Part shown: one piece after another, positions 12,573 to 24,884 of the stretch | Layout: each line of letters opens with the position of its first letter | Numbering within the stretch: position 1 is the stretch's first letter | Assembly (NCBI RefSeq): GCF_022605725.1 | Contig: NC_065553.1 | Span: 5,952,001-6,016,000, forward strand | DNA from: Anthonomus grandis grandis | Taxonomy: Eukaryota; Arthropoda; Insecta; Coleoptera; Curculionidae | Length of the DNA stretch: 64,000 nucleotides | Direction of reading: 5' to 3' | Program-made: the position numbers and the translations under genes | The notes under the pieces: generated by a model | What the model was told of the DNA's origin: nothing | The model's database searches: none | Seen by the model: the letters and a program-made list of their open reading frames with translations, nothing else

Positions 12573-12929
12573 ACGATCTACAATAGCAAAAATATATTAA
12601 AATTACGTTAAAATTAAAAAAAAAAACTTTTTTATGTGCCTGCAATAAATAAAAAAATTATTCCAGAAAACATAAGAAAATGCATTAAATGAGATAAACA
12701 GAAACATGGAAAATTAAAAATTTTATTTGCCAAACATAATTTTTATCTTTTTCTTAAATTAAATTAAATCGAGGTATTTTTTATTATTTTATTAATAAAT
12801 TGTAAAACTTTGCAAAAACTTTATAATTAAAATCTTCCACATGAATTTACGTCTTTTAATACAATTTCAGATACTTAAATTTATTTTAAGTTCCTTCAAG
12901 ATACCTAAAGTTAATAATCCAAGTATTTG

Positions 12930-13500
12930 TCATAATTTATTTATATCTTACAGACAAAAATGGTTTCCACCATTTTTCATATTTTTTCAAAAAAATTATT
13001 TCAGGCATTTCATGCCAGTTATATGTCTACACTAGTAGTTACTTTTCAGACTTTTTCAGTATTTTAAGTTTTATTTTATTTCAGGCATTTGGATTATTTT
13101 TTGTTTCATATTTTCATATTTTCATTTTTTTTTTATTTTTTCACTTTAAATGGAATAAAATTAAATGTGAATTAATAAGTCTGGAATATATAAGACATGT
13201 AAAATAATTTATAATGCTGGGACGGCATAAAAATTGACCCGATACGTCTGGAATTAATTAAAAAATATGTTTCATCTACTTAATGTCAGTATTTATGTCT
13301 TTATTGCAAATATTTTCTTATGCTTTTCAGCTATTTTAAGTAACTTTTTATGTTTTTTATAATATACCAGACCTTTTAATAAATTTTAAATTTTTATTCA
13401 GGCATTTTGAATGTTGTTTTAGGTTTTGACATAATTTTTTATTTCTTTTAGTCATTTAAAGTCATTAACAATGCCTGGAAGACATTAAAATTGTGAAACC
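12930..13500. repeat. T-rich degenerate repeat tract
   Basis: Imperfect units with a TTTCAGGCATTT core recur at roughly 60-150 bp spacing and resemble the tract at 4180-4640. The unit is poorly defined. The 64-codon open frame at the left edge is not considered coding. Confidence 0.35.
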
Positions 13501-13559
13501 AGAATCCTGAAAAGTATAAAAAGTATCTTTTAGTAATTTTTTATTTTAATAATAAATAT

Positions 13560-14215
13560 ATAGGTACAAAAACTATAGGTTCTTTTATCCCCTAAAATTT
13601 TCTTAAAAAACAATATTTTCTCATGTAATTATTTACTTTTTTTACCAATCATACCCTTACCCTCCCACACACCTTACTAGAGATTGTTTTCCAACAAAAT
13701 ACCCATGAATAACAACTATTTTCTTCGTTAATATCTAATCTAATAACACAGTTTGATTATTTCAATTTGATATAATTATATATATGTATATTAATAAATA
13801 TTTAATACAAAAAAAGTGTTTTTGAAGGTGGTAGACAATGGTACAGTGTAATGTAATGTAATGGTACATTAAATAAATAAGACAATGCAAGTCCGACAAG
13901 ATGTTTTCACAAAAAAAGTGCTAGTGAATTGGATATTATGGACGAAAAACGGTGATTTTTCAATAGAATTTTTCCTGAGCAAAGGTTTGGGGTGGGTGGA
14001 GGGGTAAGGGTTTTGTTAATGAAAAATAATGTTTTTGCAGAAAATATATATTCAATATTTAATTTAAAAGACACTATTTGTTTAATTTTGATATAATTTT
14101 ATATATAAATATTTAGTATAAAAGCTGCGTTATTAGGTCGGATAATATGAACGAAAAACAGTGATTTTTCAGAAGAATTTGATCAAATATTTGGGGTGTA
14201 GTAATCGTGTTTAAA
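13560..14215 (+). repeat. Foldback repeat copy 2
   Basis: This matches copy 1 (2160-2985) from about its position 2440 onward: the C-rich arm near 13660, the G-rich arm at about 13989-14010, and the same tail (TTCAATATTTAATTT, then ATCAAATATTTGGGGTGTAG). An insertion of about 120 bp with ATGTAATGTAATGG-type sequence separates the two arms, and the left flank is shortened. This copy is non-coding. Confidence 0.6.
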
Positions 14216-14599
14216 ACTTTTGATCCATGAAAAATGAAAAATATTTTATTAAAATATCTACAAGGGTTTTACAGGTTTTATAAAAAAAAACTTATTATTT
14301 TCTTCAATTTTTACCACCCGGTATCTTAAAAGTTACGCCTTTTAGGACATACGTTCATATAAAGTTTTTTTCTTAAAATTTACCCAAGAATTAGCCCCTG
14401 AATTTTTTCGTATCGGTTTATTTACACCCTATATATATTTCACAATAATAATATATGATGTATTGCTTCGTATTTCATACATAAAATTAATGGAAATTCG
14501 TCACCTGTAAATAAAGTAAAGACATCTACCATCACGCCCTTCAGTTTGAACCGTGACTTGTGAGATACCCTGTAACCCGTATATAATTTTTTTGCTAAT
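14216..14599. other. AT-rich intron or flank, no gene seen
   Basis: Nothing was recognised apart from weak reverse matches to the GGGTGT-type dispersed motif. Confidence 0.5.
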
Positions 14600-14900
14600 G
14601 CAGAATTTAAACGCGAATCTAAAAGTTTATCAGATTATTATAAAAGACAAAAGAGACAATGATTTCCCAACGCCAGTCGCTCTCGTTTCATCTAACTGAA
14701 GACATTTCCTTATCATCGGGGCACAACATACGTGAGCCGTTCTAAAGTTCACATGAACGAAACTAAAACAGAAAAGATATTATATCGTGAGAAAAGTAAA
14801 AGATTGCGATCATCGGGAGGCCGGCTACAGTTGGTATACAACTTGCGATTTCTTCGTCGCGCAGGCGACAGTTCGTCATCATATAAAACTTACTAATGTA
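14600..14900. promoter_or_regulatory. Candidate non-coding regulatory island 4
   Basis: This is a less AT-rich unique block containing CGCCAGTCGCTC- and CATCGGGAGGCCGGC-type stretches in an otherwise AT-rich region. There is no ORF. A regulatory role is inferred only. Confidence 0.25.
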
Positions 14901-16324
14901 CAATTTATTAGGAATGAACATTGTTTATGTCATATAATAAAGATAAACCAAATAATCTCTATGTAATCCTTTACAAATCCCCAAAACAAAATTTTTTCGT
15001 CTATACCCTAACGTCGTTTGGTCGCAAACATTATTTTAATTAATTAATCAACATGAGATTTTGCCTGGTTGCATCGGGGACATAAAATGAAAATTCAAGC
15101 GCGATTTTAATTGGACCAGGGATGCACATTTTGTTTTTTGTTATGTGGCTTTTGTGGACATTTGCTAAAGCTAGGTACATGTTTTTTTTATACCCAGGGC
15201 GTAATTTAAATTAGTTTTGTTGAAAAGTTTGTATTTCAAAAGAGAAGTAACAAAAGTATTGTTTAGGGTTACGAAAAAAAAACAGCTTGCACTGATTTTA
15301 GGAAATTTTCAAATACACTTGCAGGCAATTGTTTTATGTAACTATTTTTCATTCTGTACAAAGTTTTTAAAACGAAGTTGGGACTATGGATGAGTTTTCC
15401 TCTATATACTGCAAATTTAGTTTTCAGCCATGATAAACAAAAGAGGGAAAATTATTTTCACATTCATAAAATATTAGAAGAAACCTTTTTTGGCTTTTGA
15501 AAGATAAGCAAGAAATTATTTATTTTTAAACCTTTTTTATGTCGGATTAACCATAGTTTTAAATTTTGATTCTGAATTCCTTTTATTGTGGTTTTAGCAA
15601 ATTTTAATTTTCTTTTATTTACTTAGCGATTAGGAATAAAATAAATAGGATATTTTACGAGAAAAATATTTGTTTTTAATTTCTTGGCAACAGATATTAT
15701 AAAACATTTTTCAGCTGCCTCATATGTCCAATAAATGACTTCTTGAATTATTTCGAAAATAATTTCAACCTATTTCTATTCTCCATTTTAATTTTGGATC
15801 AAAAAAGTACTTAAAAAAAAAATAAAATTGTGTAATTATTTTATTGAAAAAAAAACTTGCATAACTTTAATGGATATTATCTGCTTCACTTTCGAACTAT
15901 GATTTTTGCATTGATTGAATGAAATAAATACTTAATTTAGCAAAGGCGCTTTGAAAAAACACGATTTTTCGATAATGGCATTTAAGTCGTCAATCATCGT
16001 AATCATCTTTCCATAATATATTCAACCTATTTTTGAAGAAGGAAAGAGAGAAATGATATGCGTAAAGTGAGGAAGCATACTTTAAAACGCTGTAACTTCT
16101 AATCCATTACTCGAATTTCTTCAAAAAATTGCAAACATGATGTATTTTCTATTAAGACAAAACGTGCATTTCATCTTTTACTACATGTATCGCTTCAATG
16201 TCTCTTAAAAACTCATACGGGACCATGTTGCCACTTGTTATCATAAATTCCAACCACGTTGCCACATTACTATTCGTCCATACTTCCCCACGTTAAACTG
16301 GTATGTTCAACAGAAACTCTGCTT
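14901..16324. other. AT-rich intron or flank with a dispersed repeat fragment
   Basis: 15850-15985 repeats the 10780-10900 sequence (GCATAACTTTAATGGATAT and downstream). Otherwise no gene or RNA was recognised. The right end may include the terminal part of the adjacent BEL/Pao element. Confidence 0.5.
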
Positions 16325-17966
16325 ATTATTTTGGTAGTGGACACACTTTGCTGATTGCCCACCTTACTTTACCTTTACATGTACGAACACTAATAAATCG
16401 CACTACCTTAACTGACCCAGGATGAACTGCTACCTAGTAGAGTTGGTTCAGTGACTGCTACCTAGTAAGTACTTGCACGAAAGAAGGTTATTCTCTTTCA
16501 GAAGTACCAGAGCATCCAAATAAATATTCGTTAAAGCTGTATCCAGTTGCTTCTTTGCTTCAGCTAATTTAAGTAGCATTTAGACCAACGTTTCCAAAAA
16601 ACTTGATTTATCTTTTAGATTAGCTGGAACCTTGGCTAACCATTTTCACCTCTTTAAAACTTGGATCCGCAACTGTTAGGTGAGCTAGAGTTAATGGCTT
16701 AAATTTGGAAGGATCCGAAAGTTCTTTCTAATTAACTTAATATAGTTGAAAATTCTTCATATGTAAAAATAGTGTTTTGAATAATCCTTGTTACATGATG
16801 TTTCAACCTCTTAATATTAAATTCATTGATCAATTCAATTATTAATTTATAATATCAGAAATGCTAGTGATCGTGAAATGAAGTGCCACTTCGTGTGATA
16901 ATTATTTAAATAGGTCAAAATCTCGATAAATGAATTTAATAAAAATTCAAATAGTTTGGACAATTCTTTGTTTGCTGCTACAATATTTGACTCATTGTCT
17001 GAATATAAATGTGAAAGCTTACCATGTCTTGCAACATCTGTTATAAGTTACGCACAGATTTAGTACTAAAACAAATATAGGCCTTGTATTATTTAGCACC
17101 TCAACCTTTAGGGATCACCGAGAATTTGACAGTACAATTATTGTATGTCCTCTGTCACTAAAATTTTATATGCTCTAAGCCTTAATAAAATATGAAATAT
17201 ATTATTTTGTATAGGAGGACCTTTGCACTGAATCTGATTTAAGGATTTACCATGACTTGAAATCACAGAATCATGGTAACTTTGTACTTAAACACTCTCT
17301 GATAACACCTTGGTTCGGTAAAAATCCAGACACATTTATTGTATCATTAAACTGCTCTAATTTTACGTATCCTATTCCTATTCCTAAGCAACTGTAATAT
17401 AAGCAAATTGAGTATTTTATAATATAGGCAAGTTCTTTCCCAAAAAATGTTCTTATCCGTTATAATATTTCAAAAATGGTTTGCATTATAGTGTATTAAT
17501 TTGAGAAGATATAAAATATTCCGAGTCAGTAAGATCAATATTAGCAGGTATAATCCACTGTGACATGTTAATATCAAACCTGGGCAAATTTTCGATAACA
17601 CTAATCAAAAAATACACCTAAAATTGCCCGTGCAGTACAATATCTATATTAACTACTTTTTACCACAATGTCTCCACTAGATAATAAAACATAATCTTTT
17701 TTATAACTCCCTTGCCATAAGCCATTTTAGAGTTATCTATTTCCTGAGAGACCTTTAATAAAGTTTGATCGATTTCTTCTTACTTTTTACTTTTAGACAA
17801 ATCACTTGTTATCACTACTTTTTCAAAACTAGACTTTAGTTGAAAATGTGAATGCAATGAAGTGTGATGCCTTGACTTACATTTTTAACAAGGATAAAAG
17901 ATACACGTTTTGAGTTTAAGCATACCTTTTCCATCTCTCAGGATCAGAAAACCCTATAAAATCATT
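16325..17966 (-). mobile_element. BEL/Pao LTR retrotransposon pol fragment (RNase H to integrase)
   Basis: Read on the minus strand, this carries pieces of a BEL/Pao polyprotein in the right order. IGFSDP (about 17940-17966) resembles the start of the RNase H region. Next comes an integrase zinc-domain-like stretch around NVSGFLPNQGVIR. HIYSDNESN near 17000 fits the integrase catalytic Asp (family form SDNGTNF). KWHFIS at about 16871-16890 matches the family block WHFIP. The integrase C-terminal LTLAHL-, LLSCKYLLG- and ISVRTCKGK-like blocks lie between 16325 and 16720. Many frameshifts and stops break it. It is a dead copy; LTRs were not identified. Confidence 0.7.
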
Positions 17967-18879
17967 ACATTTATAAGTGATAGGATCTTGATTTGAAAAA
18001 AAAAATCTAATCTTTCAATTTCTTTAATAAACAAGGATTAATAAGACTTACTACTTTTACTTTCAAACTTAGCGGAATGTTTAACGCTTAATCACCCAAA
18101 AAAATCTGCATAAAAAATTGTTTAAATGTGGGTAAACTCTTATTATTCCCCATTTTCTTCTTTACAGAAATTAAGTTTTTTTTTTTTAAATATAACTTGT
18201 TTCCTGCTTTTACATTTTTAAATCTTAGTTTTTAGGCTTTATACATTTTTAATGAATTTTTCTAGTTTTCTATAATTAAGGTATTGAAATGTATAAATGT
18301 ATAATGTAATAAAAAGACACACACACTATGCATAACTTAAATGGGTACGGTTTTTAGCTTTTACGGCTTACTAAATAAATATTAGTTTTATAATACATTT
18401 TTATTCATGCATTATTGATATGTCTTGATAACTAATTATTTGATTCGAATAACATTGCCACAATATATACTATAAGTTACGAATAATGAGCCCCATTATG
18501 AGCCTAATAAAATTGTTGTCCGTTTTTTGGATTTGATCATAATAGATTCATGCTTTAGGTAAACGCTACTTAAATACCGCTCGGACATATTATAGTTACA
18601 AAATGTTTATATTTCTACCCTTTAATTTATCATATTTAGGTTTTAAGGCCACAACAAATTCTATAGAATATTTTTTTAAAAGTTTAAATATAAAATTTAA
18701 TATTACATTTAAATCGTACAATATTGATATTCAAATAGCAAATCTTTGTTCCAAAATCCAACCTTATAATATCTAAGTAGATTTGACATCTTACAATAGT
18801 ACCACTCATAAAATCCACGTGATAAAGTAGCCGATAAACGTCTTTAACCAATAAAACTAAACGATTTGTTCTCGATGTC
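17967..18879. other. AT-rich intron or flank, no gene seen
   Basis: This may contain more of the decayed BEL/Pao element at its left edge. A short copy of the GCATAACTT-AATGG repeat is at about 18328. No gene is supported. Confidence 0.45.
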
Positions 18880-19460
18880 AACTACCGGTAAACCAAATAA
18901 TATAAGCGTCGTCGTCATAAAAATCCTTGTCGATTTTATGGCAATCGTAAAGCATATTATTTACATGCTTAGGCATTCACTCACACACACACACACACAC
19001 ACACGTTGATTTTCCAGATATATCCGATAAACTAATAATGACCTGTAACGGTGATTTTATACGGTAACCGTCGAGGTGCATATGCGAGGTGTAAAATGAG
19101 AAAACTCCCACGCAGATAAGTCTGCTTGTAGTGAAATAACCTGCAAAAAAATTGTCAGGTTTTTCAATGTTCCAACCACCTTGCAAATTGTTTCGGAACC
19201 GGTACTTTGGTCACTAAGCAAAAGGGTTAACCCAGTTTCGGTTCCCACACACCCACAAAAGGTTCGCATACTCGTCATCGAAATATCTGTGCTATCATTT
19301 TTCATCCACATAAACATTCGAAAACGATTTAAAGGGTATTGGGGCAAATATTTGCCATTCATTGTTGATATTATTGTCCGGTTTGGCTGTCAAAGGGTTT
19401 TGAAGAGACGGTCAATCTTCTTTGGTGCATTCCCACACAAATCATAATTTCACATTTTTT
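18880..19460. promoter_or_regulatory. Candidate non-coding regulatory island 5 with (CA)n
   Basis: A less AT-rich block that begins near a perfect (CA)n microsatellite (18981-19004) and continues for about 450 bp with unique sequence. Overlapping open frames of 69-101 codons on both strands simply reflect the lower AT content; none has a recognisable domain. Regulatory role inferred. Confidence 0.3.
18981..19004. repeat. (CA)n microsatellite
   Basis: An uninterrupted run of about twelve CA dinucleotides. It is likely length-polymorphic. Confidence 0.95.
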
Positions 19461-20489
19461 TTGCTCGGGTTTGGTCAACGAGAAAATAGTAATAGAGAAT
19501 GGTAAATTCTTCAATTTATTGAATCTTTGTGTACTTAATCTAAAGTTTAATAGTTAAGATATAAAAACTATTTATAATTCAAACGAACATGATTTTTACT
19601 TTTTATGGTTTATCAACAAACATTACTTTTACTTAAGTCTTTATTATTAGAGGCAAAAGGAAATAATCAGTGTTTTAATAATTGAAAAGAAAGCTTATAG
19701 ATTAAGGAGTCGTTTTACCCTATATGAGGAATTTATTCGTTTGAAAATTAATTTTGACTCACTTCACTGGGAACATTTGACCAAATTGAATAAACTTCTC
19801 GACAATAATATTAAAGTTGCAGGCCTTTACCCTTAGTTCTCAAAAACATTTGACTGAAAAACCTCTTCCTAGGATTTTCCTTAGCGGATATCAATATGCA
19901 GGTAACACCTCAGCTATATTATCGATTATTTTTCCATAGATGGGTAAAAAAAAAACAGCATTTTTGGCGCCCAACACTATGTTTATTATATTATTGATGA
20001 AGTAATTCTTCTGAAATTAGGACATCACCTTAACTGCCTGGAACTGATGGAAATAATTCGCTGAGGAACAAATAAGAATGGCAACTAATAATAATAATAC
20101 ATTAAAAAAAAAACTAACCATCTATATTATTGGTGAATGGCAAATTTTAAAATCTTAATAAAATCATAAATTTTCTATTAACAGTTCTTTTTTGAAAAAT
20201 TGGTTACAAAATTTAGCTAAAACGAAAAAAAAAACATTACACATAATTTCAAAACCTTCCAAATTAAAAAAGCAAAAGATCACAATAGATATCAGTAAAA
20301 AGATTTTATTAAAACGAAATACTGCGTATATACGTACATATATTGTAGATAGTTCTCGTTAATAATAATAACTGTAAAATCATTATTAAGACAAGAAATT
20401 ATAAGTGCTTCGTGCTCTAGTAGGATTTAATAAAAAATCGATATACGTTATTTTTGCAAGAACTTAGTCTAGACCTTTTAAATTTCGTA
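19461..20489. other. AT-rich intron or flank, no gene seen
   Basis: TTGGCGCCCAAC at 19974-19985 is the same tRNA-Lys-like primer-binding motif found in the 6.5-9.1 kb units and may mark an LTR remnant. Nothing else was recognised. Confidence 0.45.
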
Positions 20490-21370
20490 TTTCAATTTTA
20501 ATGGACAGTTATTACATAGTCTTTGGATTGGACATGAGTAATTATTTATCGCCTATTTGCTCCGATATCATTATTAGTGAATTTCAACAAATATGCATTG
20601 ATAAGTTACCATTTGACATTACCAATGACATTATTACTAGCGTATGTTCTTCTTAACATATTTAATAAATCTCATTCAAAACTGCGATTAACCATCGATA
20701 TAGGTTTTAAAAAATCAATCCTTATTCTTAACATTATATTTATGAGAACTAACAAAAATATCATATAAACAGATTAGTACCAAAAATCCACATTCTCAGA
20801 AAGGTTTTTAAACTATAATTCTAATCACTCTTTGAAACAACAAAACAATTAACAAAAAAATTAATATTATAAAAAATTTGAGGAGTAGAGCTCTACAACT
20901 ATATCGACTATCCAAAAAATAATTATTAAAATATTGTTTAAAATAATTCAAGCTGCTCCAAAACAAATCAAAATCCCGGAAAAAAATCTTTAAAATATTC
21001 TATGTCAGTAATCTTTCTGAAAAGTTTGCAAGAGAACTTAATGACGATAATATTAACATTGCCCTTCTTTTCAAAATTAAAAACAAAGACACCAAAAGAC
21101 TTAGAAACTAATGCAATCTATAAAATTCCATGTTGTGAATACGAGGGTATTTACATTGGTCAAACGTCAAGGTATTTAAAACCAAGGGTTTCTGATCATA
21201 AAAGAAGTAAAGAAACTTATGTACTTATTAACAGTAAATTAAAAACCGCTTTTTCTAAGCACTTTAAAAAGTTGCAACACCCACAGCAGAATTATAAAAT
21301 AGACCTTTAAATGAAATGATTAAAATTAAAAAATACCCAAGAAGCATTATTAAAAAAGAAGACATTGACA
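20490..21370 (+). mobile_element. Penelope-like element: RT C-terminus and GIY-YIG endonuclease
   Basis: The plus strand encodes, across several frames, the end of a Penelope-like reverse transcriptase followed by its GIY-YIG domain. The blocks in order are: LSPICSDIIISEF near 20545 (family form PLSPILADI); KLRLTIDIGFKKSILILNII in the 20577-20768 frame; LNYNSNHSL-like sequence near 20810 (family YHSHHPL); and SRALQL near 20890. The open frame 21002-21310 then holds AIYKIPCCEYEGIYIGQTSR, matching the GIY-YIG pattern (Y-x-I-PC, YIGQT-R, then DHKRS). The YxDD catalytic region is not recoverable and frameshifts separate the blocks. It is a dead 5'-truncated copy. Confidence 0.8.
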
Positions 21371-21892
21371 ACCTAAGTAAGGGTTAGTTATATCTAATTA
21401 GTACCATATATGTTAAGGTATATCTAATTTTTCGTTTAGATAGAATCTTCCTAATGATATCTATTGTGACCCTTTGCTTTTTAAATTTGGAAGGCTTAGA
21501 AATTGTGTTAGGTGTTAGCTTTTTTCTATGTTTAGTTTTATAAGCAATTTTGCAAAATAATTAATTTTAATCAATGTAATTTTAATTGTATAAAACTGAT
21601 TCAACGATTGCATTTTATCCGAAGTAGTTTTTTTAACCTATATAACAAAAGCAAATATATATTATAGGTGTTGTGTTATTTTGTAGGTTTTAGTTAGTTC
21701 AGATGTGTGTGAGATGAGTAAATTAAAAAAAAAATAAATTACTAGTAACGCATGTTATGCAGGAAACAATTCTGCAATTATCAATAAAAAACTATTACAA
21801 AATATTAACACATCTTTTAAGCTTAGTCTATAATTATGCTTACAACAATAAACTTTATAATTAATAGTTCAGACATCTCACCAAAGTTATGC
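21371..21892. other. AT-rich, no gene seen
   Basis: This lies between the Penelope remnant and the small antisense ORF. It could include the 3' untranslated region of that ORF. No clear minus-strand AATAAA was located. Confidence 0.4.
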
Positions 21893-22093
21893 CTATTCTA
21901 TATCTTCGAATTTCTGGTTTTCTTCACCCACGACCTCCAAACAAAGGCCATCTGCCATCAGGTCAGTAAATTCATCGTCTATAAACTCCTGAATGTTATC
22001 CGACATCTCGAGGGCCCGTTTAAAGAAATTCAGGAAAAAAAAGGGCCAAAGGACGGCTACGATAGCCATCGCGTATATTGTAGAAAGAATCAT
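21893..22093 (-). CDS. Candidate 66-residue membrane microprotein
   Basis: I do not recognise this protein. It starts with a hydrophobic segment (about residues 3-23, with AMAIVAVLWPFFFLNFF) that could be a membrane anchor. A short basic stretch (KR) follows, then a strongly acidic tail rich in Asp/Glu (DDEF, GEEN, FEDIE). The amino-acid mix lacks the Lys/Asn/Ile/Phe excess of the chance frames nearby. About half of its codons end in G or C, against roughly a third expected from the surrounding DNA. The ATG has A at -3. It lies antisense to the BCL11 transcript and just downstream, in its own orientation, of a GC-richer island (22255-22525) that could serve as promoter or 5' UTR. The + strand frame of similar length is its shadow. 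Length alone is not significant, so confidence is limited. Confidence 0.4.
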   Translation of the reverse strand: MILSTIYAMAIVAVLWPFFFLNFFKRALEMSDNIQEFIDDEFTDLMADGLCLEVVGEENQKFEDIE

Positions 22094-22254
22094 ATTATAA
22101 AGGGCTCGTCAGAGTTTATTTTATAATTATTTTCCCGTTCGGAGACTCTTTTAATTGTTCGTTTGACATTCGTTTTTATGTAGGTGATGATAATCTCGTA
22201 AGATGTTTAAGAGTCGTACATGACAAAAGAAACTTTCTAATTAACCGAAGCATT

Positions 22255-22525
22255 AAAAAATAAAAAAATGACGCAAATCCGCGTAAGGGTAATTAGAAAA
22301 ATCAACTTGACGTGAAATGTTTGTTACTCGGCGCGACATCCTGGACATTTCTTCACCATTATGGACACAAAAGACCCGATCTTCGGTCGGTCTTTGGTTT
22401 GGTCGGTAGTACGGTTTTAGCAGTGAGAAGGCGTATCGATGCGTATCAAACCGGAAGAATGATTTTCTGCTTCGTACTTGGACCGCGTGTCTTTTGCTAT
22501 AGTAGTAGAAATAAGTTGTCTGCTT
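22255..22525. promoter_or_regulatory. Candidate regulatory island 6
   Basis: A clearly less AT-rich block with CGGCGCGACATCCTGG- and GAAGGCGTATCGATGCG-type stretches. It could be an intronic enhancer, or the promoter region of the minus-strand small ORF at 21893-22093, about 160 bp away. There is no TATA box I would stand by. Confidence 0.3.
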
Positions 22526-22769
22526 AACACTACGTTTTTATTAACATATTTTATAGTTTTGTTTTATATCGGCTCAGTGTGGTGTTTGTTTTTTTTTCAG
22601 AGGCAAATTGTAAAAAATATGCCGAGTTAGGATATTAGTCCTTAGCATCAATGGCTCTAAAATTGACTTTGTTTCTGAAATAAAATATTTAGTTTTTCTA
22701 ATCAGGTAGATTATCTATATCAGAGACTAGGTAAAAAAATTGTTTTTTTTCGTCGCATTTTAAATTATT

Positions 22770-23355
22770 TATCACAATGGACAAAAACACTTGTATATAA
22801 CACAATTATTTCACCACACTTTGATTATTGTTGTTTGTTATTAATATCTTGTACTCAGGAAAATATAAATAGACTGCAAATGCAGCAAAATAAGGTAATG
22901 TGCATTTTGTAATAAAAATGCCCCAATAGTAAGCATGTTACAGGCATTGAACTGGTTGTCTGTCGGGCAGGTCATTGAAAAGGCGAACTTGGTTTTAATA
23001 TATAAAATAGAACATGAACAATCACTAAGATATTTTAACGATTTTTAAAAAAGAAGATCAGGTTTTCATGACTATAATATTCGTTCGAGGCATAATTATA
23101 ACATACATTCGGTTAAAACGACAGCCCTACAAAAATCTTTATTTTATAAGGGAGTTCGCATCTTTAATGCTGTTCCAGAAATAATAAAGAGTATAACTAA
23201 TTTTTTTTTTAATTTAATAATATTGTTTGTACATTTTTAAAGGACACATAATAATAAGGTAATGTTTATTTTTTGTAACTAACAATATGCTTCGTAAAAT
23301 TCCTTACTTTTCAATAACCATCCAAGTGCTAAATAAAAATTATTTATTTATTTGT
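22770..23355 (+). mobile_element. Jockey/CR1-like LINE 3' end
   Basis: The plus strand encodes the region after the RT palm of a non-LTR element: YNTIISPHFDYCC, then NINRLQMQQNKVM, LNWLSVGQVIEKANL, YKIEHEQSLRYFND, and a final GVRIFNAVPE block. This order (IxPHxDYC, RLQxxQNK, LxWLxV, ...) is typical of the C-terminal part of jockey/CR1/Rex-type proteins. One frameshift lies near 22910. The copy ends in AT-rich TTATTTATTTATTTG-type sequence near 23355, the likely 3' tail. The left end is truncated. Confidence 0.8.
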
Positions 23356-24662
23356 TTGTTAACACTAGTTTTTGATCCTTAATTTACTGAATGGTTTAAA
23401 GAAACATTAAATTTTATGGAATAATATTTCACTGATATTTTAGATATGTCTTAACTATATGGTATATAAGCCAGAGAGAGAATATCCTATACTTTATGGT
23501 TAACAAATAACTATCATGAGACATGTCATATTATAATTAAATGGAGATGCATTTCCGGTTTGTTGCTAGATCTAACTTACAATTTGATCGTACAGTTTAA
23601 GTGCGCATCCAAAAGGCGGTAAAATTAAATACTAATGAAAGTGTACAAATTTTTGAGCCTAAGCAGCTTTGGTGTCAAATAGTGCTTTAAATTAAAATCA
23701 ATTAAACCTGCAACAAACTCTTGAAATTATTGTTTTTGTTTTTTTTTGTGAAAGTATAGACATTTTTAATGAACGTTCTTATCCTTCGTGGTGAGAGCTT
23801 GTCTTCACCCAGGTCTGTTGCCCTGGTGGTTTGGTTAAATGTTAACAGAAGCATAGAATGTAAAGAGTAGATTCTTCTCTAGAATTCTTCCTAGATTTCT
23901 TCTCTACAATCCGTAAAGTAAATTCTTCCTCAGCCTCACCATCTCTAGATAATGTGTGTATCTACTTTCCTGAGTCTGTGTAGCTATTTCCTGCAAGCAA
24001 GCTGCCCAAAAGTTGTTTGGAGAGTACTAGCTTTGACAGTTATTTCCACGAGTTCTTATGCTCAAGTTCCAACGAGTGTCTGATATCTTTTTTTCAGGTT
24101 TAATTGCCGATACTCTATGTTCCTTCTGGGTATATAAGTTTATTGCCAATTCGCTTTATTGCAAATTAGATTGATCTTTTTACATTACCATGGTTGCTCA
24201 TATTCTGTGATAAGAATATCTGCGGCTTGTTTTCATCTTTGACTAAGTCTCCGCGATCCATCCAGTACTTTTGTACAATCTTTGATCTAGTCTCATTCTG
24301 TCAGGTCTGTAAGCTTTTCCAGGCCCAGGTTCCAGCTCTATTATGTCTTTTTAGAATTCTCTATCACCATCGCATAATATATTTTTTATTGAGTTAGCGA
24401 CAAAAGTCTTTAATAGGCAGATACTTTCTCAAGTTGAAAATAAAGTAACAGCATCCATTTTGTACATATTGTAGCCTATTTCTCGATGCTGCATCTAAAG
24501 ATGGACAAAAAAATTACGTTGTCATAATTAAAAGAAGATAAGTCCAAGGATTTTGTGAATTTTTTTCTCATTTTGAAATTTGGGATAGATCTATTTAAAT
24601 ATAAAATCTTCATTTTCACATAAGTTTTTTACAGAAGTGAGTATCTAAATTTAAGATCTGTA
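23356..24662. other. Unique-looking sequence, no gene recognised
   Basis: No coding feature is supported. The stretch 23760-24400 is a little less AT-rich and pyrimidine-rich, and may be a decayed mobile element, but I found no domain. The 67-codon frame at 24194-24397 is not convincing. Confidence 0.4.
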
Positions 24663-24884
24663 TTAACTAGAATACTTAAATTTTATCAACTTTTTGAGAA
24701 ATGCATCTCTTTGTCGCTTTGAGCAAAGCAGTGAGGTCTTAGCTTTATCAGGGTTTAACTTCAAATGACCTTTTGAATATATAATATGAGATGTAAGAAA
24801 TTCAGTCTTATCTGAGATACTATGCACATAATAGATATTATCTTCTTTTGTAACTCCTAATAAATTTTTGATACTTAATTGCAC
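24663..24884 (-). mobile_element. Possible reverse-transcriptase fragment
   Basis: The minus-strand frame contains HLKLNPDKAKTSLLCSKRQR, which resembles the block after the FADD motif in CR1/jockey-type RTs (family form GLxLNPxKTKxLxxxSxR). Only about 70 residues are readable and no other RT block was found next to it. Confidence 0.4.

Noticed and set aside
19057..19362. 101-codon minus-strand open frame
   Set aside because: It sits in a GC-richer island beside a CA microsatellite with competing frames on the other strand and no recognisable domain.
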